Shown: piece by piece, positions 9,746 to 21,600 of the stretch
Numbering within the stretch: the stretch's first letter is position 1
Layout: every line of letters begins with the position of its first letter
Origin: Pycnococcus provasolii
Lineage: Eukaryota; Chlorophyta; Pseudoscourfieldiophyceae; Pseudoscourfieldiales; Pycnococcaceae
Direction of reading: 5' to 3'
NCBI GenBank assembly: GCA_938743325.2
Contig: OW568865.1
Span: 744,001-808,000 of the forward strand
Length of the DNA stretch: 64,000 nt
Translations under genes and position numbers: made by a program
Notes under the pieces: generated by a model
What the model was told of the DNA's origin: nothing
The model's database searches: none
The model's input: only the letters and a program-made list of their open reading frames with translations

Positions 9746-12250
9746 ATGCCCACCGCACACAGCCGTTCGCTCGCGGAGGCGCGGCTCGCGCACTCTCTCG
9801 CACGTAAGCGTATGGCGGCCTCCACTGCCACGTCGCCCTCGTCTGCGTCTTCGTCAGTTGTGTCACAAGCGACGGTGCACCCTAGATCGCACGCATCAGC
9901 GCGCGCAATGCCACCTCATCGGCCCCTGGGGTCTGGGTCTCTGGCCAAGAAGAAAATGCGCGGCACTTCGGACAAGGTCCCCGCTGACGACGACAGTGAT
10001 CAAGAGGAGCTGGGAAGCGACGACCAAGGGATCAAGTTGGACGCAGAAGAACAGCGACACTCCTTAAGGAGTGACGACGAGAGTGATTCCGAAGACGACG
10101 ACGAAGAAACTAAGCTCACAACCATGAACGAAGCAGTCCTGCGCGAGGGAGCGGGCGGAGAGAGCCTGAACAATGCGACGGTCATTTCGCTGCACAACAA
10201 GGGGATACGCCTTGTCGAAAATCTCGACCGCTGCAAAAACCTGCGCAGCCTCGACCTTTCTTTCAACAACCTCGCTTACATCCATGGCATGAGTGACTGC
10301 CCCGACATACGCGAACTGCTGCTGTACAATAACCCTCTCGAGGACGCCTACGAGCTGCGACGTCTCATAAAGCTCGTGCGCCTTCACTTACACAACTGCA
10401 AGCTGGACACGATGCAAGGCCTCGGCGTGCTGAAGCAGTTGACAGAGCTGCGCTGCGACGGGAATCGCCTCAAGGACATCGACCCCGTGCGTTCAATGTC
10501 GGCACTGAAGCAGATCAACGTCAGCCGCAACCCCACGCTTTCGTCCCTTAAGCCACTTGAGGGATGCCTCGAGCTGGAGAGCGTCAGCGCAAGCGACTGC
10601 GCCATCTCGAGTTGCATAGGACTTGAACGCTGCTCGAAACTCTCTGATCTCGTGCTGAGCAGCAACCCTGGAATCTCAATGCAGGGTCTAGGCGCGAAGG
10701 TGGCTGCGCGCTTGGACATACTCGCGCTTGCTCGATGCGAGCTCGTCACCTTCCCGCCAACATTTACCGGTGCCCCGGGTGGCGTCGCGAAGGCTGCCAG
10801 CCGCGTTCAGGCGAGCAGCCGCGGCGCCGCAGGCAACGAAACGATCGACACGAACAGCGAGGCGCCGTTCGCGCGACTGAATGAGCTTAATGTACACGGC
10901 AACCGGCTTACGGATCTCGACGGCGTTCACCGCGCCTGTCCCGACCTCGAGATACTCGACGTTGGCGCCAATGCATTCACAGACATCGACGAGGTGTGTG
11001 CGGAACTCTCGACTATGACGGGCCTTTCAGAGGTTATACTAGACGGCAATCCTTGGGAGTTAAATTTGCAAAAGATATCGACGTCCGCTGATGTCGACCT
11101 CGACGTTGACGCCAGCAGCGCCACCTCCGTGCGGCGTCTCGTCTTCGCACGCGTGTCGCATATAAGTCGCGTGGACGATGCAGTCAGGAGCTCTGCGGGA
11201 ACTGCCGTGGCGGCTTCTGGTCGTTTCTCTGGCCGGCCATCAACTCCCCTGCAAGGATCCGCCGCCACCTTTTCCTCAACCAACTCAACAACGTCTCCAT
11301 CGTCTACTGGATCTGGTAAGGATGCAGCTCCGAGTACTGGAGAGTCTTCCGAAGCTGCTGGGTCGTCGGGCACCCGTCGTGTCGGTGGCAAAGGGAAAGG
11401 AGTCCAGAGCACACCGCTGTTGAATTCACGCCCGTGGTCCGCCCGTGCGGGAGGGGGCAGCGGTGTAATCCTTCCGACCGGCGATGAATTCGCCGACTCC
11501 GCGAAGCAATTCTACAACGATTTTGCTGACTACGAACAAAAGATCCGCAACATCATGGGTGACTTGCGCAAGCGCCTAGCTCTCCCCGTTGCTGAGCACG
11601 CTCGCATTGTCAAGGAAAGTGAGCTTCTACTCGGCGAGCGCCGCAGTGTGCCCATCGACAGCACAGACACAATGCCGGCTTATCCGAAGATTCCAAATCT
11701 CAAGGCGCCGACAAAGAAGAAATCGCCTTCGGCAGGGATGGACGAAGCTCGCGCGATCGCGGATGCATCTCATAGACGCAAGGCATTGGCGGCTGAGCGT
11801 GTGAAGGATCTTCGAGCAGCCACAGATGCGACAATGCAGGACTACGAGAAGATTTTTGCGGGTTCGACCAAACCCGAGAAGACCGAGGATGGTGGCGACA
11901 GACCGGTCGATGCAGCAGTGCCAAGTGCGGATACCGTGACACCGTCACCGCTGACGAGAGTGAATCGGCCGTCCACGCCTCAGGCATCAATGCATCTCCT
12001 CGCGACGAAGTCGACCACTTCCTACCGCGTCGCTCAGAAAAGCGCTGCTGCGACACCCTCCGCCGCATTCGGCAGCTCGGCAACGCTCGGGCGCGTGCCA
12101 TCACCACGACCTGGCGGTGTGCGCGCTCTGTCCTCGAAGCAATTGCAGAAACGATCAGTGGCTGCTGCGGCAGAGCCACAGGCGGTGGCGGCGGGCCAGC
12201 GCCCACGACGCCCGACCACACCAAGGGCAACCTTTCCGCGCCATGATTAA
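9746..12250 (+). CDS. SDS22-like leucine-rich-repeat protein
   Basis: 834 residues from ATG 9746. The frame is open further upstream, but that part contains a telomere-like CCCTAA motif (9590) and low-complexity C-rich sequence, so the first upstream ATG at 9521 is unlikely. Residues 1-125 are basic and then very acidic (DESDSEDDDEE), probably disordered. About 143-440 hold LRRs of the short 22-residue SDS22 type (for example NLRSLDLSFNNLAYI and LNELNVHGNRLTDLDGV), closed by a typical cap (VILDGNPWEL). The rest is Ser/Thr/Pro-rich with a short helical segment (FYNDFADYEQKIRNIMGDL, about 590). Such proteins are protein-binding scaffolds; many in algae are ciliary or PP1-related. Function here is unassigned. 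Confidence 0.85.
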   Translation: MPTAHSRSLAEARLAHSLARKRMAASTATSPSSASSSVVSQATVHPRSHASARAMPPHRPLGSGSLAKKKMRGTSDKVPADDDSDQEELGSDDQGIKLDAEEQRHSLRSDDESDSEDDDEETKLTTMNEAVLREGAGGESLNNATVISLHNKGIRLVENLDRCKNLRSLDLSFNNLAYIHGMSDCPDIRELLLYNNPLEDAYELRRLIKLVRLHLHNCKLDTMQGLGVLKQLTELRCDGNRLKDIDPVRSMSALKQINVSRNPTLSSLKPLEGCLELESVSASDCAISSCIGLERCSKLSDLVLSSNPGISMQGLGAKVAARLDILALARCELVTFPPTFTGAPGGVAKAASRVQASSRGAAGNETIDTNSEAPFARLNELNVHGNRLTDLDGVHRACPDLEILDVGANAFTDIDEVCAELSTMTGLSEVILDGNPWELNLQKISTSADVDLDVDASSATSVRRLVFARVSHISRVDDAVRSSAGTAVAASGRFSGRPSTPLQGSAATFSSTNSTTSPSSTGSGKDAAPSTGESSEAAGSSGTRRVGGKGKGVQSTPLLNSRPWSARAGGGSGVILPTGDEFADSAKQFYNDFADYEQKIRNIMGDLRKRLALPVAEHARIVKESELLLGERRSVPIDSTDTMPAYPKIPNLKAPTKKKSPSAGMDEARAIADASHRRKALAAERVKDLRAATDATMQDYEKIFAGSTKPEKTEDGGDRPVDAAVPSADTVTPSPLTRVNRPSTPQASMHLLATKSTTSYRVAQKSAAATPSAAFGSSATLGRVPSPRPGGVRALSSKQLQKRSVAAAAEPQAVAAGQRPRRPTTPRATFPRHD

Positions 12251-12608
12251 AGCTTTTTGCTAAGATCGTTCATTCAGTAATGGAGTGTACTTTACTAGGT
12301 CCAACGGTCGCCCATTCACACCATTCACATTCACCATTCAGAGGCGCCATTCAGCAGTGCGTATTTGTATATGGCGCTGGTGATTTCAAAGCTACTATCA
12401 GGCCGCTTTTCGCTGGCATCCGGCGTGAGAGCTCCCCTTGCGCTTGTTGTCATTGATGTCATCACCATCAACAACAAGAGTCACAAATATTACCTAGCCC
12501 TAACCCTTCAACAACAAGTTCACAACAAGTTCTAATTATAGTAAAGTAAAATTGGTATTATAACAAATTGGCGAGCTCGGTAAGTCACTTTCACCCGTAA
12601 AATTGTGT
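12251..12608. other. Convergent intergenic region
   Basis: 358 bp between the LRR gene and the 3' end of the giant Sfi1-like gene. Holds short CATTCA repeats near 12311-12350, one CTAGCCCTAACCC telomere-like motif at 12496-12508 and two ACAACAAGTTC repeats near 12510-12530. No gene seen. Confidence 0.6.
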
Positions 12609-15600
12609 TCACGATTCCTTCAATCTCTTCAACTCTTCACGAAGGCCGTCGTAATAAAGCGTGGGTGGTGCACTGAGCTGCCGATGCTCAGACTGCAATC
12701 CGGTGCCACTTGACGTTGGACTTGGAGTTGCTGCTCGCCTTAACTCTTCACGAATGTCATCGTAGTAACGCGTGGCATGTGGTGCACTCTGCTGTCCATG
12801 CCCATCCTGCGAGCCCGTGCGACGTGACATAGGATTAGACGTTCCCGTCATTTGGAAAGCTGCGTTGTACTGCGTCTGGAACGTACTGCTCCGGCTTGGA
12901 TCGCGAATCATGGAAAGCGATCTATGGGCGCGTTGCGCTCGAAGAACTGCCATTCGCCAAGCATCGAAGGTTTTTCTACGGCGCTCACGGTACACGCGCA
13001 TGTCGATGTTCCGCATACGGCACTGCACGACACGAACTACGCGTGCAGATTCAATTTCAAGCATCCTTCTCAATTCTGTGTTCGCCGAAATCACACGATC
13101 CATGTCTTTATCGACATGCATCTGGTGTCTCCACGCGTTGAAGTGCATTCTGATCTGAGTGCGTTCGCGACGTCTCGTCACAATACGGAACACGGACACT
13201 CTTCTCTTTTGATGTTTCACCATTTCCCGCCACTGATGGTAAGCGCGGCGCAATATAGTGTCGAAGTAATAGGCGCCAAAGTGCACCACCTTCTTCCAGT
13301 AAATATTGATTTCAGCTGCTGTTGTTCTCCAACCGTGGAAACATGCCTGAAAACGGCGGGTACTGAGCCGACCTGACATGCGTTCCATGCAGAGACGGCA
13401 GAAACTAATTCGATGTGCAAGAAGTTTCCAATGCGAGAAAAAATCAAATAGTGTTCGCCGCGTTAGACGAGTGCGCAAAGAATATTTGACGCGAAGTTTC
13501 ATGCGCATTTTCATCAAAGTGATCCACGACGAATGCGCAGACCACAGTTTACGCGCGCCCATGCGATCGTGTGCCGTGTGGTACACGCCACGTAAACGTG
13601 AAATCTCCGCCATCACAGCGGCCCAGCCAGTAAATGCAGCTGCTAGGCGGATATGACGTAATCGAAGGACTGCCCTACGAATCGTCCACCTCTCCCACAT
13701 CATAGCCTTCCAAGACTCCAGTGCCATTGCAAGCGGATGCTTACGCATATGCAGTATTACGCGCTTTACGCTAGCAATACGGTACCGATCGTAAACGACC
13801 ATCGCCCAGGCGCGATATGCAAGCGCCTGGTGTCGATGTACGAACGATGCTACTGCGCGGCGTGCGCATGCTCGCTGTCTGCGCAGGTTAAGCGCGGCAT
13901 CAAGCCAGCCAGAGAATGCGCGGTGCGCGGTGACCATGCGCATCTTCTGCATATGACGAAGCGCAAGCGCTCGCTGCGCGAAAGTTGTGGCTGTAAATTC
14001 GAGCCAGCCACTGAACGCGTGGTGCTCGTGTAACATGCGCATCGTCTTGACCGCCTTCAGCGCGGTTGCATGCTCGGCGCGCCGTAATGCCAAGAACGTC
14101 ATCCATGACGAATACGCAGACCACAGAACATGCGCGCTCATACGGCGCAATGCGGCATCATATAAGCCGCGTAAACGTGACGTCTCCGCCATCGCATCGG
14201 TCCAGCCAGCAAATGCAGCCGCTAGGCGGACACGACATAATCGAAGGACTGCCCTACGAATCGTCCACCTCTCCCACATCATAGCCTTCCAAGACTCCAG
14301 TGCCATTGCAAGCGGACGTTTACGCATATGCAGCAGTAGGCGCTCCGCGTTAGCAATACGGTACCGATCGTAAACGACCATCGCCCAGGCGCGATATGCA
14401 AGCGCCTGGTGTCGATGTACGAAGAATGCTACTGAGCGACGCGCGCATGCTCGCTGTCTGCGCAGGTTAAGCGCGGCATCAAGCCAGCCAGAGAATGCGC
14501 GGTGCGCGGTGACCATGCGCATCTTCTGCATATGACGAAGCGCAAGCGCTCGCTGCGCGAAAGTTGTGGCTGTAAAGTCGAGCCAGCCACTGAACGCGTG
14601 GTGCTCGTGTAACATGCGCATCGTCTTGACCGCCTTCAGCGCGGTTGCATGCTCGGCGCGCCGTAATGCCAAGAACGTCATCCATGACGAATACGCAGAC
14701 CACAGAACATGCGCGCTCATACGGCGCAATGCGGCATCATATAAGCCGCGTAAACGTGACGTCTCCGCCATCGCATCGGTCCAGCCAGCAAATGCAGCCG
14801 CTAGGCGGACACGACATAATCGAAGGACTGCCCTACGAATCGTCCACCTCTCCCACATCATAGCCTTCCAAGACTCCAGTGCCATTGCAAGCGGACGTTT
14901 ACGCATATGCAGCAGTAGGCGCTCCGCGTTAGCAATACGGTACCGATCGTAAACGACCATCGCCCAGGCGCGATATGCAAGCGCCTGGTGTCGATGTACG
15001 AAGAATGCTACTGAGCGACGCGCGCATGCTCGCTGTCTGCGCAGGTTAAGCGCGGCATCAAGCCAGCCAGAGAATGCGCGGTGCGCGGTGACCATGCGCA
15101 TCTTCTGCATATGACGAAGCGCAAGCGCTCGCTGCGCGAAAGTTGTGGCTGTAAAGTCGAGCCAGCCACTGAACGCGTGGTGCTCGTGTAACATGCGCAT
15201 CGTCTTGACCGCCTTCAGCGCGGTTGCATGCTCGGCGCGCCGTAATGCCAAGAACGTCATCCATGACGAATACGCAGACCACAGAACATGCGCGCTCATA
15301 CGGCGCAATGCGGCATCATATAAGCCGCGTAAACGTGACGTCTCCGCCATCGCATCGGTCCAGCCAGCAAATGCAGCCGCTAGGCGGACACGACATAATC
15401 GAAGGACTGCCCTACGAATCGTCCACCTCTCCCACATCATAGCCTTCCAAGACTCCAGTGCCATTGCAAGCGGACGTTTACGCATATGCAGCAGTAGGCG
15501 CTCCGCGTTAGCAATACGGTACCGATCGTAAACGACCATCGCCCAGGCGCGATATGCAAGCGCCTGGTGTCGATGTACGAACGATGCTACTGCGCGACGC

Positions 15601-18600
15601 GCGCATGCTCGCTGTCTGCGCAGGTTAAGCGTGGCATCAAGCCAGCCAGAGAATGCGCGGTGCGCGGTGACCATGCGCATCTTCTGCATATGACGAAGCG
15701 CAAGCGCTCGCTGCGCGAAAGTTGTGGCTGTAAAGTCGAGCCAGCCACTGAACGCGTGGTGCTCGTGTAACATGCGCATCGTCTTGACCGCCTTCAGCGC
15801 GGTTGCATGCTCGGCGCGCCGTAATGCCAAGAACGTCATCCATGACGAATACGCAGACCACAGAACATGCGCGCTCATACGGCGCAATGCGGCATCATAT
15901 AAGCCGCGTAAACGTGACGTCTCCGCCATCGCATCGGTCCAGCCAGCAAATGCAGCCGCTAGGCGGACACGACATAATCGAAGGACTGCCCTACGAATCG
16001 TCCACCTCTCCCACATCATAGCCTTCCAAGACTCCAGTGCCATTGCAAGCGGACGTTTACGCATATGCAGCAGTAGGCGCTCCGCGTTAGCAATACGGTA
16101 CCGATCGTAAACGACCATCGCCCAGGCGCGATATGCAAGCGCCTGGTGTCGATGTACGAACGATGCTACTGCGCGACGCGCGCATGCTCGCTGTCTGCGC
16201 AGGTTAAGCGCGGCATCAAGCCAGCCAGAGAATGCGCGGTGCGCGGTGACCATGCGCATCTTTTGAATAGAACGAATCAGCAATGAACGGTGCACACGAA
16301 GCTCATCAGCCATCCAAACCCAACGATTCCAACCTTTTCTCAAGAGAGCCTTGCCAAATGAATACGCAGCCCTGCGAAGAAGCTTCCTGGACCGCCTTGC
16401 TTTTAAGACGAAATCTATCCAACTATTCATGACTCGATGAAGTCTTCCTCGCAACATTCTTTTGAAAGCTCTGTTAGCGATCCCTCGACTAACCTGGCAA
16501 ACACTCTTCAATTTCAACCATGCATTCCATGCCCGTCGGAGGGTCGTCTGAGTCAAGCTCTGGAACGCGCGCATCGCCATCGACTTCGACTCCTTCTTCA
16601 TGTCGATCGCGTACCGGAAGCCGCAAAGTGCCTGCCATAGCGCGCGATGCTGCATTGAGAGAAGAGCACGACGTGCCAGTGCCTCGAGCTCCATCGAGCG
16701 TGCCGTTTCGAGATGCCACTTCGAGAACGCCTTTCGCTCACATCGCTGGCATAACGCAGCCATCGCTCGCTGCGCGACGCCGCGAAGGTAGGATATCCGC
16801 CGCGCCTCTGCACGCCAGCCTTCGAGCGCGATCGACTCGCGATAGCGCACCAAACGCACAACCACCTGCCGAGCACGATCGCGACCCGATCTCATCGTCT
16901 CCGCCGTACTGCACCACGAATGCATCGCACTCGACAAGAGCATGTTACGGATGCGAGTCACCGCCCGCAGTGCGCGACTGCGAGATGACGTCAGAGATAC
17001 CACACGATCGTGCCATCCGTCGAATGCACCCGCAAGCTCGAGCTGATGAATGCGGACGATGCACTTCTCCAGCCGAGAACGCTTCAGCTTGTTCGACTCG
17101 GTAGTCGTGCGCCAGCCGTCCAGCGCCACAGCCATACGCATGTTGCAGATACGTGCGACACACTTCGCGGCTCGCTTACGCTTCGCCACTGTGTCGCGCA
17201 CGTTCTCCGACCACCCGCGCAGGGCGCGCGCTATGCCGTGCCGCAGGATCTGACGCGCGCAGTACGCCGCGCGGCGACGCTGCTGCCTTTGCTGCGTCGC
17301 GTGATTCTTGAAGCCGCGGAACGCTGCAGATTGACGCACGTGCATCACGCGGCGTATGGCGAGCGTCAGCACGTCGCGCTTGCCGTCGACGAGGTGCTTC
17401 AGCTCGATGCGCTCGCGCCACTGGTTCCATGCGTGCCACGCGCTGCGGTACCGCAAGCGGCCGAGGTGGCGCGAAACAACACTGCGCATCGCCTGCATGT
17501 ACTGCACAATCACGCACCATCCCATGAAGCCCCGACGCATGTCGTGCCATCGAAACGCCGATGCCGCGCGTCGAAGCAGCGAACGAAGTCGGTTCGCGTC
17601 AAGCGACGCACTGCGCCAGCCGTCCAGCGCGACGGCCATATGCATGTTGCGGATGCGAGTCACCGCCCGCAGTGCGCGACTGCGAGATGACGTCAGAGAT
17701 ACCACACGATCGTGCCATCCGTCGAATGCACCTGCAAGCTCGAGCTGATGAATGCGGACGATGCACTTCTCCAGCCGAGAACGCTTCAGCTTGTTCGACT
17801 CGGTAGTCGTGCGCCAGCCGTCCAGCGCCACAGCCATATGCATGTTGCGGATGCGAGTCACCGCCCGCAGTGCGCGACTGCGAGATGACGTCAGAGATAC
17901 CACACGATCGTGCCATCCGTCGAATGCACCCGCAAGCTCGAGCTGATGAATGCGGACGATGCACTTCTCCAGCCGAGAACGCTTCAGCTTGTTCGACTCG
18001 GTAGTCGTGCGCCAGCCGTCCAGCGCGACGGCCAGACGCATGTTGCAGATACGTGCGACACACTTCGCAGCTCGCTTACGTTTCGCCACTGTGTCGCGCA
18101 CGTTCTCCGACCACCCGCGCAGGGCGCGCGCTATGCCGTGCCGCAGGATCTGACGCGCGCAGTACGCCGCGCGGCGACGCTGCTGCCTTTGCTGCGTCGC
18201 GTGATTCTTGAAGCCGCGGAACGCTGCGGATTGACGCACGTGCATCACGCGGCGTATGGCGAGCGTCAGCACGTCGCGCTTGCCGTCGACGAGGTGCTTC
18301 AGCTCGATGCGCTCGCGCCACTGGTTCCATGCGTGCCACGCGCTGCGGTGCCGCAAGCGGCCGAGGTGGCGCGAAACAACACTGCGCATCGCCTGCATGT
18401 ACTGCACAATCACGCACCATCCCATGAAGCCGCGACGCATGTCGTGCCATCGAAACGCCGATGCCGCGCGTCGAAGCAGCGAACGATGTCTGTGAGCATC
18501 AAACAACGCACTGCGCCAGCCGTCCAGCGCCACAGCCATATGCAAATTGCGGATGCGAGTCACCGCCCGCAGTGCGCGACTGCGAGATGACGTCAGAGAT

Positions 18601-21600
18601 ACCACACGATCGTGCCATCCGTCGAATGCACCTGCAAGCTCGAGCTGATGAATGCGGACGATGCACTTCTCCAGCCGAGAACGCTTCAGCTTGTTCGACT
18701 CGGTAGTCTTGCGCCAGCCGTCCAGCGCCACAGCCATATGCATGTTGCGGATGCGAGTCACCGCCCGCAGTGCGCGACTGCGAGATGACGTCAGAGATAC
18801 CACACGATCGTGCCATCCGTCGAATGCACCCGCAAGCTCGAGCTGATGAATGCGGACGATGCACTTCTCCAGCCGAGAACGCTTCAGCTTGTCAGATTCC
18901 ACAGTCGTGCGCCAGCCGTCCAGCGCGACGGCCACACGCATGTTGCAGATACGTGCGACACACTTCGCGGCTCGCTTACGCTTCGCCACTGTGTCGCGCA
19001 CGTTCTCCGACCACCCGCGCAGGGCGCGCGCTATGCCGTGCCGCAGGATCTGACGCGCGCAGTACGCCGCGCGGCGACGCTGCTGCCTTTGCTGCGTCGC
19101 GTGATTCTTGAAGCCGCGGAACGCTGCGGATTGACGTACGTGCATCACGCGGCGTATGGCGAGCGTCAGCACGTCACGCTTGCCGTCGACGAGGTGCTTC
19201 AGCTCGATGCGCTCGCGCCACTGGTTCCATGCGTGCCACGCGCTGCGGTGCCGCAAGCGGCCGAGGTGGCGCGAAACAACACTGCGCATCGCCTGCATGT
19301 ACTGCACAATCACGCACCATCCCATGAAGCCGCGACGCATGTCGTGCCATCGAAACGCCGATGCCGCGCGTCGAAGCAGCGAACGATGTCTGTGAGCATC
19401 AAGCGACGCACTGCGCCAGCCGTCCAGCGCGACGGCCATATGCATATTGCAGATGCGAGTCACCGCCCGCAGTGCGCGACTGCGAGATGACGTCAGAGAT
19501 ACCACACGATCGTGCCACCCGTCGAATGCACCCGCAAGCTCGAGCTGATGAATGCGGACGATGCACTTCTCCAGCCGAGAACGCTTCAGCTTGTTCGACT
19601 CGGTAGTCGTGCGCCAGCCGTCCAGCGCCACAGCCATATGCATGTTGCGGATGCGAGTCACCGCCCGCAGTGCGCGACTGCGAGATGACGTCAGAGATAC
19701 AGCACGATCGTGCCACCCGTCGAATGCACCCGCAAGCTCGAGCTGATGAATGCGGACGATGCACTTCTCCAGCCGAGAACGCTTCAGCTTGTTCGACTCG
19801 GTAGTCGTGCGCCAGCCGTCCAGCGCCACAGCCACACGCATGTTGCAGATACGTGCGACACACTTCGCAGCTCGCTTACGCTTCGCCACTGTGTCGCGCA
19901 CGTTCTCCGACCACCCGCGCAGGGCGCGCGCTATGCCGTGCCGCAGGATCTGACGCGCGCAGTACGCCGCGCGGCGACGCTGCTGCCTTTGCTGCGTCGC
20001 GTGATTCTTGAAGCCGCGGAACGCTGCGGATTGACGTACGTGCATCACGCGGCGTATGGCGAGCGTCAGCACGTCGCGCTTGCCGTCGACGAGGTGCTTC
20101 AGCTCGATGCGCTCGCGCCACTGGTTCCATGCGTGCCACGCGCTGCGGTGCCGCAAGCGGCCGAGGTGGCGCGAAACAACACTGCGCATCGCCTGCATGT
20201 ACTGCACAATCACGCACCATCCCATGAAGCCGCGACGCATGTCGTGCCATCGAAACGCCGATGCCGCGCGTCGAAGCAGCGAACGATGTCTGTGAGCATC
20301 AAGCGACGCACTGCGCCAGCCGTCCAGCGCGACGGCCACACGCATATTGCGGATTCGCGCGACGCATTTCGCGGCGCGGTGGCGCTTCTCGACGGTGACA
20401 TGCACATTCTCCGACCACCCGCGCAGAGCGCGCGCCATGCCGTGTCGAATGATCTGACGCGCGCAGTGTGACGCGCGCTGACGCTGCGTCCTCATGGTCG
20501 TAGATGTTGTGTACCATGCATTCCATGCTCGTCGGAGGGTCGTCTGAGTCAAGCTCTGGAACGCGCGCATCGCCATCGACTTCGACTCCTTCTTCATGTC
20601 GATCGCGTACCGGAAGCCGCAAAGTGCCTGCCATAGCGCGCGATGCTGCATTGAGAGAAGAGCACGACGTGCCAGTGCCTCGAGCTCCATCGAGCGTGCC
20701 GTTTCGAGATGCCACTTCGAGAACGCCTTTCGCTCACATCGCTGGCATAACGCAGCCATCGCTCGCTGCGCGACGCCGCGAAGGTAGGATATCCGCCGCG
20801 CCTCTGCACGCCAGCCTTCGAGCGCGATCGACTCGCGATAGCGCACCAAACGCACAACCACCTGCCGAGCGCGATCGCGACCCGATCTCATCGTCTCCGC
20901 CGTACTGCACCACGAATGCATCGCACTCGACAAGAGCATGTTACGGATGCGAGTCACCGCCCGCAGTGCGCGACTGCGAGATGACGTCAGAGATACCACA
21001 CGATCGTGCCATCCGTCGAATGCACCCGCAAGCTCGAGCTGATGAATGCGGACGATGCACTTCTCCAGCCGAGAACGCTTCAGCTTGTTCGACTCGGTAG
21101 TCGTGCGCCAGCCGTCCAGCGCCACAGCCATACGCATGTTGCAGATACGTGCGACACACTTCGCAGCTCGCTTACGCTTCGCCACTGTGTCGCGCACGTT
21201 CTCCGACCACCCGCGCAGGGCGCGCGCTATGCCGTGCCGCAGGATCTGACGCGCGCAGTACGCCGCGCGGCGACGCTGCTGCCTTTGCTGCGTCGCGTGA
21301 TTCTTGAAGCCGCGGAACGCTGCAGATTGACGCACGTGCATCACGCGGCGTATGGCGAGCGTCAGCACGTCGCGCTTGCCGTCGACGAGGTGCTTCAGCT
21401 CGATGCGCTCGCGCCACTGGTTCCATGCGTGCCACGCGCTGCGGTACCGCAAGCGGCCGAGGTGGCGCGAAACAACACTGCGCATCGCCTGCATGTACTG
21501 CACAATCACGCACCATCCCATGAAGCCGCGACGCATGTCGTGCCATCGAAACGCCGATGCCGCGCGTCGAAGCAGCGAACGAAGTCGGTTCGCGTCAAGC

